From contig CAVSNH010000014.1 in NCBI GenBank assembly GCA_963729275.1, positions 281,923 through 345,922 of the forward strand: 64,000 bases of DNA, read 5' to 3'. This DNA is from CAVSNH01 sp963729275. GTDB lineage: Bacteria > Actinomycetota > Acidimicrobiia > Acidimicrobiales > RAAP-2. The position numbers and the translations under genes are program-made. Shown piece after piece: positions 43,997-53,408 of the stretch (its first letter is position 1; every line of letters begins with the position of its first letter). The notes under the pieces are model-generated. The model searched no databases, was not told where the DNA came from, and was given only the letters and a program-made list of their open reading frames with translations.

Positions 43997-44830
43997 ATGG
44001 AGATGACATCGTTCGACGCGTTTCGCTACGACGGCAAGAGGGCGCTGGTCGTCGGGGGGGCGACCGGGATGGGTGCAGCCGCCGCCGAGCTCCTGCAATC
44101 CGCGGGGGCCGACGTGGTGGTCATGGACTTCGCCGAAGTCTCCCTGCCCGGTGCCACCGCCATCCGCGTCAACCTGGCCGAGAAGGAGTCGATCGATGCC
44201 GCACTCGATGCATGCGAGGGGCCGGTCCATGCGCTCTTGTCGTGCGCCGGCGTCGCCGACGGGACGCCGGGCATCGAGAAGATCAACTTCATCGGCCATC
44301 GCCACATCATCGACCGCCTCCTGGCCGACGGTCTGATGCCGAAGGGGTCGGCCATCGGCTTCATCTCGTCGGCCGCCGGTCTGGGTTGGGAAGCCAATCT
44401 CGACCGGATCAAGACCTATCTGGCCACCCCTGACTTCGACAGCGCCGTCGAGTGGATCGCCGCCAACGGGGGCGCCGACTACATGTCCACCAAGCAAGCC
44501 ATGTGCGCCTACGTGGCCATCCAGGCCTTCCCGCTCATGCAGCGCGGCATCCGCATCAACGCCATCTGCCCGGGGCCGACCGACACGCCCCTCGCGCAGG
44601 CCAACAAGGAGCTGTGGCTCGGCTTCGGCTCGGACTATCGCGACGAGCTGGGTGTGCCGGCTTCGACGCCCCTCGAGCAGGCGTACCCGCTCGTGTTCCT
44701 ATGCAGTGCCGCGGCCGCGTCCATCAGCGGGATCACCTTGGTCACCGACATGGGGTACTTCGCCGCCGGGGTCACCGAGGCGTTCCCGGCGGCGACGCCG
44801 GCCGCCAACTTCCTCTTGGGTCGCCTCTGA
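43997..44830 (+). CDS. SDR oxidoreductase, 3alpha-hydroxysteroid dehydrogenase-like
   Basis: 277 residues; GAGAGG is close to the ATG, and a second ATG two codons later is possible. RALVVGGATGMGAAAAEL cofactor site, LLSCAGVADGTPG, FISSAAGLG serine, and YMSTKQAM (Y-x-x-x-K) with a long inserted segment before the Tyr as in the bacterial 3alpha-HSD/carbonyl reductase group. NICPGP-type loop is INAICPGPTDTPL. It probably interconverts a ring hydroxyl and ketone; steroid specificity is only suggested by the resemblance. Convergent with the SDR at 44891. Confidence 0.87.
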   Translation: MEMTSFDAFRYDGKRALVVGGATGMGAAAAELLQSAGADVVVMDFAEVSLPGATAIRVNLAEKESIDAALDACEGPVHALLSCAGVADGTPGIEKINFIGHRHIIDRLLADGLMPKGSAIGFISSAAGLGWEANLDRIKTYLATPDFDSAVEWIAANGGADYMSTKQAMCAYVAIQAFPLMQRGIRINAICPGPTDTPLAQANKELWLGFGSDYRDELGVPASTPLEQAYPLVFLCSAAAASISGITLVTDMGYFAAGVTEAFPAATPAANFLLGRL

Positions 44831-44840
44831 CTCAGAGGCG
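44822..44840. terminator. short hairpin at the convergent SDR ends
   Basis: CGCCTCTGA and TCAGAGGCG flank one base; the first arm includes the TGA stop of the upstream gene. Effective stem is six to seven GC-rich pairs. Plausible terminator for the plus-strand unit. Confidence 0.45.
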
Positions 44841-44890
44841 TCCGGCGAACAGTTTGGCCGCCCCGCTCCCCCCCGAAGGAAAGGCCCGAA

Positions 44891-45748
44891 TCATCCCGTC
44901 CTGGGAGAAGAAGGCGACTCGCCGGCCTGACGGTCGGAAAGGGCCCCGACCAGGCCACCGTCGACGAGCACGTCGACCCCGGTGACGAACCCGGCTTCGG
45001 CGGAAAGGAGAAACGAGACCACGGCGGCGACTTCGTCCGGAGCTCCCACCCGCTCGAGCGGCGTGCGCTCGAGGAGCATCTGCATCACGGACTGAAGCTG
45101 CATCTCCTGTCGGCCCTGCGGTGTATCGATGATCCCCGGCGACACCGAGCAGATTCGACCGCCTCGTGGACCGAGGCGGCACGCCTCCCGACGGACGAGC
45201 CGCTGGACGCCGCGCTTTGCCCAGGAATAGGCGACGCCAGAATCCCCGATCGTGGGGCCGACTGCTTCCTTCAAACGGTCCAAGAAGTCATCGGCCAACG
45301 GGTCGTCGAGCACCGCGTCCGCCGCGACGGCGTCCCCAGGGACCATCAGATTCGCCGCCATGGAGGCAAAGCACACGGTCGCCGTCTCGTGCGTGACCAA
45401 CGGCCGCAGCGCCTCGAGCAACCGGGCCGTGCCGACGAGGTCCACGGTCAGCACCCGTCGCCAGTCGGCCATCGTGGGCGAGATACCTGCTGCGTGGGCA
45501 ACGGCACGCAGGCTGCCCTGGCCCTCGGCGCTCTCGGCCAGCCGCCCGAGGCCCGCGGGGTCGGACACGTCGAGGGTGACGGCCTCGATCCGAGCAGGAC
45601 CTCCGGCCAGCTCGTCACACAGTGAAGCCAGCCCATGTCGATCGAGGTCCACGGCCAACAGGACGTCGACGCTCCGGACGAGCCGGACGGCGCAAGCTCG
45701 TCCCATCCCCCGGCTCGCGCCCGTGACGATCCCTACAGTGGCGGCCAT
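44891..45748 (-). CDS. SDR family oxidoreductase
   Basis: 285 residues from ATG at 45748; GAAAGGGGAG lies just upstream. VGIVTGASRGMGRACAVRL cofactor motif, DVSDPAG, HAAGISP, ASMAANL serine region and YSWAKRGVQRL (YxxxK) are complete, ending FVTGVDVLVDGGLVG. Divergent from the esterase gene at 45886, and the GACGTC-type operator lies between them, so both are likely controlled together. Probably oxidises a secondary alcohol of the pathway. Confidence 0.9.
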   Translation of the reverse strand: MAATVGIVTGASRGMGRACAVRLVRSVDVLLAVDLDRHGLASLCDELAGGPARIEAVTLDVSDPAGLGRLAESAEGQGSLRAVAHAAGISPTMADWRRVLTVDLVGTARLLEALRPLVTHETATVCFASMAANLMVPGDAVAADAVLDDPLADDFLDRLKEAVGPTIGDSGVAYSWAKRGVQRLVRREACRLGPRGGRICSVSPGIIDTPQGRQEMQLQSVMQMLLERTPLERVGAPDEVAAVVSFLLSAEAGFVTGVDVLVDGGLVGALSDRQAGESPSSPRTG

Positions 45749-45831
45749 CGCTCCCCTTTCGCCCGGCCCGAGCGGTGATCGCACGTCCCTCCCATGGGAC
45801 CGCTTCACCTGAGAACGGTAACCTACGTACT

Positions 45832-45849
45832 GATCTCGACGTCAAAATC
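45832..45849. promoter_or_regulatory. GACGTC-centred operator, site 4
   Basis: GATCTCGACGTCAAAATC is an 18-bp inverted repeat (outer GAT/ATC, core GACGTC) in the divergent region between the SDR (start 45748) and the esterase (start 45886). Its first 12 bases equal those at 26601-26612. Confidence 0.55.
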
Positions 45850-45885
45850 GAGACCTTCCGCAATCAATCCTCTGAGGAGACGGAG

Positions 45886-46836
45886 ATGCCTGAGGCGAGG
45901 GACCACGCTTCTCCCATCGACGACGAAGGCGTGCTCGACCCATGGGTCGCGCAATGGATGAGGGACAACCCGCAGCCCGATTGGATGACGGAGGGTTTTC
46001 CCCCCGAGGTGCGCGAGCTGGCCCGGGGCCCGGTCGGTCCCCCGCCGACGCGGACCATCGACCACGTCGGCGACGAGGTGGCGGACGGAGTGCCCGTCAG
46101 GATCTACCGCCACGAGCGCCCCGCCGCCGGGCTCGTCGTCTACTTCCACGGCGGCGCGTTCGTGGTCGGGAGCATCGGCATCATGGACAACGTCGCCCGT
46201 GAGCTGGCCCACGCAGGGAACGCCGTGGTCGTCTCGGTCGAGTACCGGCTGGCCCCGGAACATCCCTATCCCGCCGGGCTCGATGACTGCGAGACCGTCA
46301 CCCGGTGGGCGCTCGACAACGCCACGCGCTTCGATCTGTCGTCGTCCGCCGTGGTGGTGGCCGGGGAGAGCGCGGGCGGGAATCTGGCCACGGCCGTGTC
46401 CCTCCGACTGCGAGACGCCGGCAACCGAGCACTCGCCGGTCAGGTCCTCGTCTACCCGTGCACCGACGGACCGGCCGTCCCCTACCCGTCGAGACAGCAG
46501 TTCGGAAGGGCCGACTGGGTATGGGAGACCTACGGAGGAGGCCGAGATCTGGCCGGTGATCCCTACGCCATCCCGATGGACACCGTCAGCCTCGAGGGAC
46601 TGCCCCCGGCGCTGATCGTCCTGGCCGGGTGTGACGCACTGAGAGACGAGGGCCGCGCCTACGCCGCCCGGCTGCAGGAGGACGGGGTGGAGGTCGACGA
46701 GGCGTGCTATCCGGGGCAGCCGCACGGCTTCATCAACTACGGGTTCCCGGCCGCCGGCGCGGCCCTTGCCACAATCGGCGGCTGGCTGGAGGGGCGCTTC
46801 GACGCTGCCCAACCGGCGATCAGGCAACAGCCGTGA
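45886..46836 (+). CDS. alpha/beta hydrolase, hormone-sensitive-lipase family esterase
   Basis: 316 residues from ATG at 45886 with GAGGAGACGGAG upstream. The HGG oxyanion motif is at 88-90 (VYFHGGAF), the nucleophile S162 in GESAGG, the acid D250 (LAGCDALRDEG) and H280 (GQPHGF), so the triad is complete; this is the HSL/family IV esterase type acting on short-chain or bulky esters or lactones. Its stop overlaps the alcohol dehydrogenase start (GTGA), so the ester product may be hydrolysed to an alcohol and then oxidised by the next enzyme. Confidence 0.93.
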   Translation: MPEARDHASPIDDEGVLDPWVAQWMRDNPQPDWMTEGFPPEVRELARGPVGPPPTRTIDHVGDEVADGVPVRIYRHERPAAGLVVYFHGGAFVVGSIGIMDNVARELAHAGNAVVVSVEYRLAPEHPYPAGLDDCETVTRWALDNATRFDLSSSAVVVAGESAGGNLATAVSLRLRDAGNRALAGQVLVYPCTDGPAVPYPSRQQFGRADWVWETYGGGRDLAGDPYAIPMDTVSLEGLPPALIVLAGCDALRDEGRAYAARLQEDGVEVDEACYPGQPHGFINYGFPAAGAALATIGGWLEGRFDAAQPAIRQQP

Positions 46837-47993
46837 AGGCGCACGGCGCCGTGCTCTGGGGTCGCAATCAGGCGTGGCAGATCGAGGAGTTCGATCTCGA
46901 CGAGCCGAGAGAGCAGGAGGTCCTGGTCAAGTGGGTGGCAGCCGGTCTTTGCCACTCGGACGAGCACTTCCGGGTCAGCGACATGGGCGCCGCTCCGGAC
47001 GAGGACGGTGGAAGGTTCGATCCCCACCTGTTTCCGCGTGTCGGCGGTCACGAAGGCGCCGGCATCGTGGTGGGCGTCGGGCCGGGCGTGCGGCGCCTCG
47101 AGGTCGGCGATCACGTGGCGGCCAGCTTCTTCCCTGTCTGCGGCCACTGCCGGATGTGCATCACCGGGAGGACGAACCTCTGCGACCTCGGTGCCGCCAT
47201 CTTCGCTCCCGGCCAGATCTCCGACGGTACGGCGCGGTACCACGTCAAGGGCCACGACCTGCACGCCATGGCCAAGTTGGGGACCTTCTCGGAGTACGGC
47301 GTGGTCCACGAGACGTCGCTCGTCAAGGTGGACGCCGATCTCCCCTTGGCCGCCGTGGCCCTGGTGTCGTGCGCGGTGACCACCGGTTGGGGATCGGCCG
47401 TCTACCGAGCCGAGGTCGCACCGGGCGACACCGTGGTGGTGGTGGGCGTGGGAGGCGTCGGCATGAACGCGGTGCAAGGCGCACGGATGGCGGGAGCAAA
47501 GAACATCGTGGCCGTCGACCCGGTGGCATTCAAACAGAAGGCGGCGGGTGACTTCGGCGCCACCCATTCGGCCGCCTCCATGGAGGAGGCCATGGACCTG
47601 GTGACCGATTTGACGCTCGGGCGGATGGCCGACGCCGTGATCCTGGTTCCGAGCGTCATGTACGGAGAGCTGCTCGGCCCCGCCCTCTCGCTCACCGGGA
47701 AGGGCGGCACTTGTGTCGTGACCGGAGTCGCGCCGCAGTCACAGACCGAATGCAGCCTCAACCTCTTCGAGCTGGCCATGTGGCAGAAGGAGATCCGCGG
47801 GGTTGTCTTCGGCGCCGCCAACCCCGGCTACGACATCCCGAATCTCCTCGGACTCTACCGATCGGGTCGGTTGAAACTGGACGAGCTGATCACCCGTACT
47901 TACCGGCTCGACCAGGTCAATCAGGGGTACCGGGACATGCTCGACGGTGTGAACATCCGCGGTGTCATCGAGTTGACGTCGCTCCCTGGATAG
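46833..47993 (+). CDS. zinc-dependent alcohol dehydrogenase, NDMA-dependent-type MDR
   Basis: 386 residues from GTG at 46833, coupled to the esterase. Catalytic zinc ligands C40 (GLCHSDEH) and H73 (GGHEGAG); structural zinc cysteines C103, C106, C109, C117; NAD-binding VVGVGGVGMNAVQG near residue 205. The layout and FELAMWQKEIRGVVFGAANPGYDIP near the C-terminus match the actinobacterial NDMA-dependent alcohol dehydrogenase group with tightly bound nicotinamide. Oxidises a primary alcohol to the aldehyde, a natural step before the aldehyde dehydrogenase at 40153. This is the last clearly intact gene of the catabolic region. Confidence 0.93.
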   Translation: MKAHGAVLWGRNQAWQIEEFDLDEPREQEVLVKWVAAGLCHSDEHFRVSDMGAAPDEDGGRFDPHLFPRVGGHEGAGIVVGVGPGVRRLEVGDHVAASFFPVCGHCRMCITGRTNLCDLGAAIFAPGQISDGTARYHVKGHDLHAMAKLGTFSEYGVVHETSLVKVDADLPLAAVALVSCAVTTGWGSAVYRAEVAPGDTVVVVGVGGVGMNAVQGARMAGAKNIVAVDPVAFKQKAAGDFGATHSAASMEEAMDLVTDLTLGRMADAVILVPSVMYGELLGPALSLTGKGGTCVVTGVAPQSQTECSLNLFELAMWQKEIRGVVFGAANPGYDIPNLLGLYRSGRLKLDELITRTYRLDQVNQGYRDMLDGVNIRGVIELTSLPG

Positions 47994-48509
47994 CGCGCTG
48001 CGGCCTTGCCGGTCAGCCCAGCGCTTCGGCGAGGGCTGCCGTCTGTGCCGAGCGAACTGCTCAGCCGCCGGATCGGCCGGAGGCCCCGTGGACCGACAAC
48101 CGGCCGAGGGAGGTTGTACTTCGGCGATGCAGGGGCCTTCGTCCGCCATTTGGTCGACCTCCGCCTTGATGGAGCAACGGACGAGTTCCCGGCAGTCTTC
48201 CGAGTGATCGACGTCTCCTCGTCGAAGGCAACAGTGCGTCAAGAATCTTGGCTTGATCGGATATCTGGAAGGCATTCAGATGGGTACGGTCACCTCGAAG
48301 GGACTCAATCCCGATGCCGAGTTCCTTCCTTGACCTGCTGCCAGTATCTAGAAGGTGGTGGGATCGACTCAATCGCTTTTGGGAGGGTGATACATCGGCC
48401 CTCCGGGTCACCGATCCCTAGTGACCGACCTACCCCAGATCGCCGGTAGCGGCGATTATCGCCTGGCGCCGGCCGGCATCAGGCACAAGATCGTTCGGGG
48501 CCCGTAGCT
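47994..48509. other. 516-base gap, no gene recognised
   Basis: Lower coding signal than the DNA on either side. Reading frames exist on both strands, but none has a recognisable family, ribosome-binding site or coherent codon bias. No repeat, tRNA or strong hairpin was seen. It marks the change from the compact catabolic region to the disordered right part. Confidence 0.5.
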
Positions 48510-49579
48510 ATGCTGAGCGAGTGCTCAACAAACACCTATCGAGTTGTCCAGTGGACCACCGGAAACGTCGGCAAGAGTTCACTCCAGTCGATCGCGGCCA
48601 ATCCCACGCTGGAGCTGGTTGGGTGCTTCGCCTGGTCGCCGGAGAAGGTGGGCCGCGACGCCGGCGAGTTGTGCGGCCTCGAGCCGCTGGGCGTCGCCGC
48701 CACCAACGACATCGACGCGCTGCTCGCGCTGAAGCCGGACTGCGTTGTCTACAACCCGATGTGGATCAACGTCGATGAACTGGTCCGCATTCTGTCGGCG
48801 GGCGTCAACGTGGTGACCACGGCGTCGTTCATCACCGGGCACAACCTCGGCGATGGCCGCGACAGGATCGTCGAGGCCTGCGAGAAGGGCGGATCGACGA
48901 TGTTCGGTTCCGGCGTCAGCCCGGGCTTCGCTGAGCTGTTGGCCATCGTGTCGGCGATGGTGTGCGACCGGGTCGACAAGGTCACCGTCAACGAGGCCGC
49001 CGACACGACGTTCTACGACTCTCCGGCAACCGAGAAGCCGGTGGGCTTCGGCCAGCCGATCGACCACCCCGACCTGCAGGCGATGACCGCCAAGGGCACC
49101 GCCATCTTCGGCGAGGCTGTGCGGATGGTGGGCGACGCACTCGGCGTCGAACTCGACGACGTTCGCTGCGAGGCCGAGTACGCCCAGACCACAGCGGATC
49201 TCGAACATGGCGTCGTGGACAATCCCGGCCGGATGTGTCGCCGGCGTCTGCACCAGCTGGAAGGGATCGTCGGACAAGACCGTCGTCGACCTCAATGTCC
49301 GGTGGCGGAAAGGCCAGACGCTGGAACCGGACTGGAAGATCGATCAGGACGGCTGGGTGATCCAGATCGATGGGCGGCCGACGGTGACGACCAAGGTCGG
49401 TTTCCTCCGCCGCCGTACTTCGAGGCCGAGACGATCGAAGAATTCATGGAGCTCGGACACATCATGACGGCGGTGCCCCGATCAACGCGATCCCGGCCGT
49501 CGTTGCCGCGGCGCCGGGCATCGCCACGTACGGCGATTTGCCGATGATTCTACCCAGGGGAGTTGTTTCGGTCGGGTAG
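48510..49579 (+). pseudogene. DapB/diaminopentanoate-dehydrogenase-like NAD(P) oxidoreductase, frameshifted
   Basis: The first 230 residues read well from ATG at 48510: YRVVQWTTGNVGKSSLQSIA (Rossmann start), LVGCFAWSPEKVGRDAGEL, VVTTASFITGH, MFGSGVSPGFAELLA, and VDKVTVNEAADTTFYDS. Near 49205 the frame shifts (continuing as MASWTIPAGCVAGVC, VVDLNVRWRKGQTL), near 49390 again (YFEAETIEEFMELGH) and near 49480 again (VVAAAPGIATYGDLPM), to a stop at 49577. Joined, the pieces make a normal protein of about 355 residues of the dihydrodipicolinate-reductase-like family common in mycobacteria. Three single-base shifts in 300 bases fit sequence error or very recent decay. Confidence 0.75.
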
Positions 49580-49731
49580 CCAGAACTCAGATACAGCCTG
49601 GCAAGAAGCGACTCCTCCCGCCGGGCATCCCTGTCTCATAACACCGGCTGCGGGTCGCGTTATCCAGCCGCTCGAGCAGCCGGTGCCAGCAGACGCGAGC
49701 GTGTTAGTAGGACACCTCTAGGTAGTGACGT

Positions 49732-50250
49732 CTATGGTGCCACGAAAGCCACTACAACGTAAGCGGCGTGGCGGTCGAAGTTCTTCCTCATCCGGTCATA
49801 GATCGTCGTCGTCATCGGATCGGCGTGGCGAGCAGCGATCTGAACGTCGCGAAGGGGAACTCCGGCGTCGAGGGCGGCCATGATGAAGGCGGCTCGGGAG
49901 CATATGGGGATAGACGATCCCGAGTCCCGCCCGCTTGCCAATGGAGCGGACCCAACGATGTGCCGTGCGCCGATCCAAGCGGTGTCCGTCGTGTCGTCGA
50001 AGGATCGGGCCTTCTGACCGCTCCCCAATGACCAAGTCGATGGTCCTGGCGGCTCTCGGGACGAGGGGGATGAGTGCCGGCTTGTTGCCCCTGCCCATGA
50101 TCCTGAGGGTCCGGTGCCCACGGTCGAAGGCGAGATCCTCGATGTTGGTCCCACACGCCTCGTTCACCCGAGCCATTGAGCCCGAGTAGGCGGCAAGAGC
50201 TGCATGATCATGATCAAACCGCTCGGCGGTGCAGAGGAACGTCCCTACTT
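49732..50250 (-). pseudogene. tyrosine recombinase/integrase remnant
   Basis: C-terminal catalytic domain of a site-specific tyrosine recombinase, in two frames. From 50247 down: VGTFLCTAERFDHDHAAL, ARVNEACGTNIEDLAFDRG (box I Arg), IMGRGNKPALIPL, GPILRRHDG, then a shift near 49905 to AAFIMAALDAGVPLRDVQ, ARHADPMTTTIYDRMRKN. The HxxR (PHML then R in the other frame), H of ARHAD and the nucleophile Tyr of TTTIYDR are all visible. The N-terminal SAM-like domain is missing: the gene is cut at about 50250, where a foreign fragment begins. It marks former mobile DNA. Confidence 0.8.
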
Positions 50251-50732
50251 GCACGCCGGGCTCCTCGTCGTCAACCCCGGCGAGCGGCGCCTGGAGGTCG
50301 ATCGCATCGTCGCCCTCCCCTGAGCTCTACGGCCCCGCCGTGCGCGGCCTGCACAGCTCCAGCCACGCGTTCATCCCCGTCGACCCCCACGGCCGCGTGG
50401 GCGGCGTGGAGCGGGTGTACGCCGCCGGGGACGCCGTCGACTTCGCGGTCAAGCAGGGGGGCCTCTCCGCTCAGCAGGCCGACGCGGCGGCCGAATCGAT
50501 CGCGGCGCTCGCCGGCGCCCCGGTCGAGCCGCAGCCCTTCCACCCCGTGATCCACGGGCTGCTGCTCACCGGCGGCGCCCCGCGCTACCTCACCGCCCGC
50601 ATCACCGGCGGGCACGGCTTCAGCTCCGAGCTGACCGACACGCCCACGTGGTCGCCGCCGGTCAAGATCTCCGCGCGCTACCTCGCGCCCCTGCTCGAGC
50701 GGCTCGACGCGCTCTCCTCGGGCCGCCGGTAG
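50250..50732 (+). pseudogene. C-terminal fragment of an FAD/NAD(P)-dependent oxidoreductase
   Basis: No start: the reading begins at the 50250 junction (AGLLVVNPGERRLEVDRIVA, one frameshift near 50320) and continues as ELYGPAVRGLHSSSHAFIPV, GVERVYAAGDAVDFAVKQGG (the GD FAD-ribityl motif), SAQQADAAAESIAALAG, HPVIHGLLLTGGAPRYL. This is the C-terminal third of a pyridine-nucleotide-disulfide/sulfide:quinone-type reductase. Codon use is more GC-rich than the genes before 48 kb. Its stop overlaps a convergent response-regulator tail. Confidence 0.7.
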
Positions 50733-50825
50733 CGGTAGCCGAAGCCGCGCGCCGTCTCGATCGGGGTGCAGGACGGGGCGTGGGTCGAGCTTGCGGCGCA
50801 GGTAGAGCTCGGCCGCCCCACTCAC
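50678..50825 (-). pseudogene. C-terminal tail of an OmpR-type response regulator
   Basis: Reads VELYLRRKLDPRP-like (AELYLRRKLDPRPV) and, one frame on, PIETARGFGYRYRRPE, the end of the winged-helix DNA-binding domain of PhoB/OmpR regulators (recognition-helix end plus C-terminal hairpin). The receiver and most of the effector domain are missing; the sequence upstream is occupied by the phosphoribosyltransferase. About 48 codons only. Confidence 0.55.
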
Positions 50826-50878
50826 GGCGACTCCGCAGTTCTCCGTATGCGGCGTGCGGAGATCCCTCCACGTCCTCC

Positions 50879-51571
50879 TCAGTGCGGAGCCGAGGTGTCG
50901 CTCACTCGGGCCGCGGCCTCGTCCAGCAGGGCCGAGACCTCGCGGTCTGGCGTGGGGGCAAGCCCTCGTACCAGAAGCCGATCGCCACCAGGTTCGGCGG
51001 CTCCTCCACGCACACCACCTCGTCGACCTCCCCTGCGAGCTGCGCCACCGAGCTCGGCGCCGCCACCGGCACCGCGAGGATCACCCGCGCCGCGCCGCGC
51101 CCCCGCAGCGAGCGCGCCGCCGCCTGCGCGGTGTGCCCGGTCGCCAGGCCGTCGTCGACGATGATCGCCGTGCGCCCCGCCACCGGAAGCGGCGGGCGTT
51201 CGAGGAGGGAGGCGGGAAGCGGCGCTCGGTACCTCGCAAGCCGCTCCGCGAGCTCCCGTTCGGCCCGCCAGACGGCTTCTGAAGCTGCTCCGGCCCGACG
51301 CCCAGCGCCCGCACCGCCTCCCGGTCGAGCACCCCGACTCCCCCCTCCGCCAGCGCCCCGATCCCGTACTCCGGGTTCAGCGGCGCGCCGATCTTGCGCA
51401 CGACCACGAGGTCCAGCGGCGCGCCCAGCGCGCGCGCCACCTCCGCGGCCACTGGCACCCCCCCGCGCGGGAATCCCCCAGACGACCGGGCGCGCTGACC
51501 GCAGGTGCTCCAGAGACCGCCAAGCGGCGGCCGGCGCCGTGGCGGTCAGCGAACCGGCGCTCCGCACCCAT
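50879..51571 (-). pseudogene. phosphoribosyltransferase-domain protein, frameshifted
   Basis: Start near 51571 (MGAERRFADRHGAGRRLA), then shifts near 51515, 51460 and 51285. Pieces: PVAAEVARALGAPLDLVVVR, KIGAPLNPEYGIGALAEGG, RAERELAERLARYRAPLP, GRTAIIVDDGLATGHTAQAA (the PRPP-binding motif IIVDDGLATG) and VIGFW-type IGFWYEG, ending REVSALLDEAAARV. Joined length about 225 residues fits the family of stand-alone PRTases often found by erythromycin-esterase or dienelactone-hydrolase genes. The intact motifs with scattered one-base shifts suggest sequence error rather than decay. Confidence 0.7.
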
Positions 51572-51728
51572 CGTCCCACTGTACGGCGCGTCGAGGCCGC
51601 CATCCAGTGTGCTGCTCCCCGCCTCGGCCGTGGAGGCCGGGCCCGAAAGAGACGCTCAACCGCCACCGGCAGCGGTGTAGCATGGAGCGCAGCGCGAGCA
51701 ACCCGCTCGCCGCAACGAGGGAGGCAGC

Positions 51729-53335
51729 ATGCCCGAATACGACTACGTGATCGTCGGCGCGGGCTCGGCCGGCTGCGTGCTCGCGGCGCGCCTCAGCGAG
51801 GATCCCGACGTGCAGCGTGGCGCTGATCGAGGCCGGGCCGCCGGACACGATCGAGAACATCCACGTGCCCGGTCGCCTTCAGCGCGCTGTTCCGCACGCA
51901 GGTCGACTGGGACTACTCGACCGCGCGCCGAGCCGCACGCCGACCGCCGGCGCATCTACCTGCCGCGCGGCAAGACCCTCGGGGGCTCCTCCTCGACCAA
52001 CGCGATGGTCTACATCCGCGGCAACCGCGCCGACTACGACGGCTGGCGCGACGGCGGGCTGCGAGGGCTGGGGCTTTGACGATCTGCTGCCCTACTTCAT
52101 CCGCGCCGAGGACAACGAGCGCGGCGCCTCGGAGCTGCACGGCGCCGGCGGGCCGCTGACGGTGAGCGAGGACCGCGCGCCCAACCCGATCACCGACGCC
52201 TTCCTGGAGGCCTGCGCGCAGGCCGGGCTGCCGGCCAACGAGGACTTCAACGGCGCCGCGCAGGACGGCTTCGGCCGCTACCAGCGCACCCAGCGCGACG
52301 GGCGGCGCTGCAGCGCCGCGGTCGCCTACCTGCACCCCGCGATGGCGCGTCCCAACCTCACCGTGGAGACCTACATGCAGGTCCACCGCGTGCTGTTCGA
52401 GGGCGAGCGCGCCGTCGGCGTGCAGGCGGCGCGGCTGGGGGAGCTGCACGAGCTGCGCGCCACGCGCGAGACGATCCTCTGCGGCGGCGCCTACAACTCG
52501 CCGCAGCTGCTGATGCTCTCCGGGGTCGGCCCCGCCGAGCTGCTTGACGCTGCTGCAGATCCCCGTCGTCCAGGATCTGCCCAGCGTCGGGCAGAACCTC
52601 CAGGACCACCCCGCCTCGCGGGCTCACGTGGGCGCACGACGAGCCGGTCTCGCTGTTCAACCCGCTGACCGAGGCGAACCTCGCCGCCTTCGTCGGCGAG
52701 GGCCGCGGCCCGCTGACCTCCAACGTCGCCGAGGCCGGCGGGTTCATGCGCTCGAGCGCCGCGCTGCGACGCGCCCGACATCCAGTTCCACGCCGCGCCC
52801 GCGCATGTACGTCGACGAGCCCGTGCTCGAGCACGGCTTCGGCGTCGCGCCCTGCGTGCTCACGCCCGCCAGCCGCGGGTACGTGGTGCCGCTCTCGCCC
52901 GACCCCACCGCCAAGCCCTACATCCTGCACAACTACCTCGCCGAGGAGACCGACATGGCGAGGATGGTGCAGGGCATGCGCATGACGCTGGAGATCGCCC
53001 GCCAGCCCGCGCTCGCGCCGTACACCACCCGGCCCCACTACACCCCCGCCTCGGACTCCGAGGAGGACCTGCGCGCCCACATCCGCCAGCAGACCTTCAC
53101 GCTCTACCACCCCGTCGGCACCTGCCGCATGGGCGCCGACGCCGAGGCGGTCGTCGACACCGAGCTGCGCGTGCGCGGCGTCGAGGGGCTGCGCGTGGTC
53201 GACGCCTCGGTGATGCCGACCGTGCCCCGCGGCAACACCAACGCGCCCACGATCGCGATCGCCGAGCGCGCCGCCGACCTGATCCGCCACGGCGCGGCGG
53301 TCGCGGCGCAGGAAGCCGTCCCCGCGGCCACATGA
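51729..53335 (+). pseudogene. GMC family FAD oxidoreductase (choline dehydrogenase-like), frameshifted
   Basis: Span 1607 bases, the right length for a 530-residue GMC enzyme, but at least seven one-base shifts. Pieces: YDYVIVGAGSAGCVLAARLS (FAD motif), RIYLPRGKTLGGSSSTNAM, FNGAAQDGFGRYQRTQRDG, GGAYNSPQLLMLSGVGPAE (GMC signature 2), LPSVGQNLQDHP, and the C-terminal LYHPVGTCRMG (catalytic His) and NTNAPTIAIAERAADLI. Removing one inserted base (for example near 51819 and 51876) restores frame each time, which points to uncorrected read errors in an otherwise complete gene. It would oxidise an alcohol. Confidence 0.8.
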
Positions 53336-53408
53336 TCGTGATTGACAGCACCTCGTAGAACGCTATCGGTGGGAGCATTGCTCGCCGGTGTGCCTTGAGC
53401 GAGCTTCA

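Noticed and set aside
47994..48509. A coding frame on the plus strand (48006-48449)
   Set aside because: No motif, irregular codon use, no ribosome-binding site; treated as non-coding.
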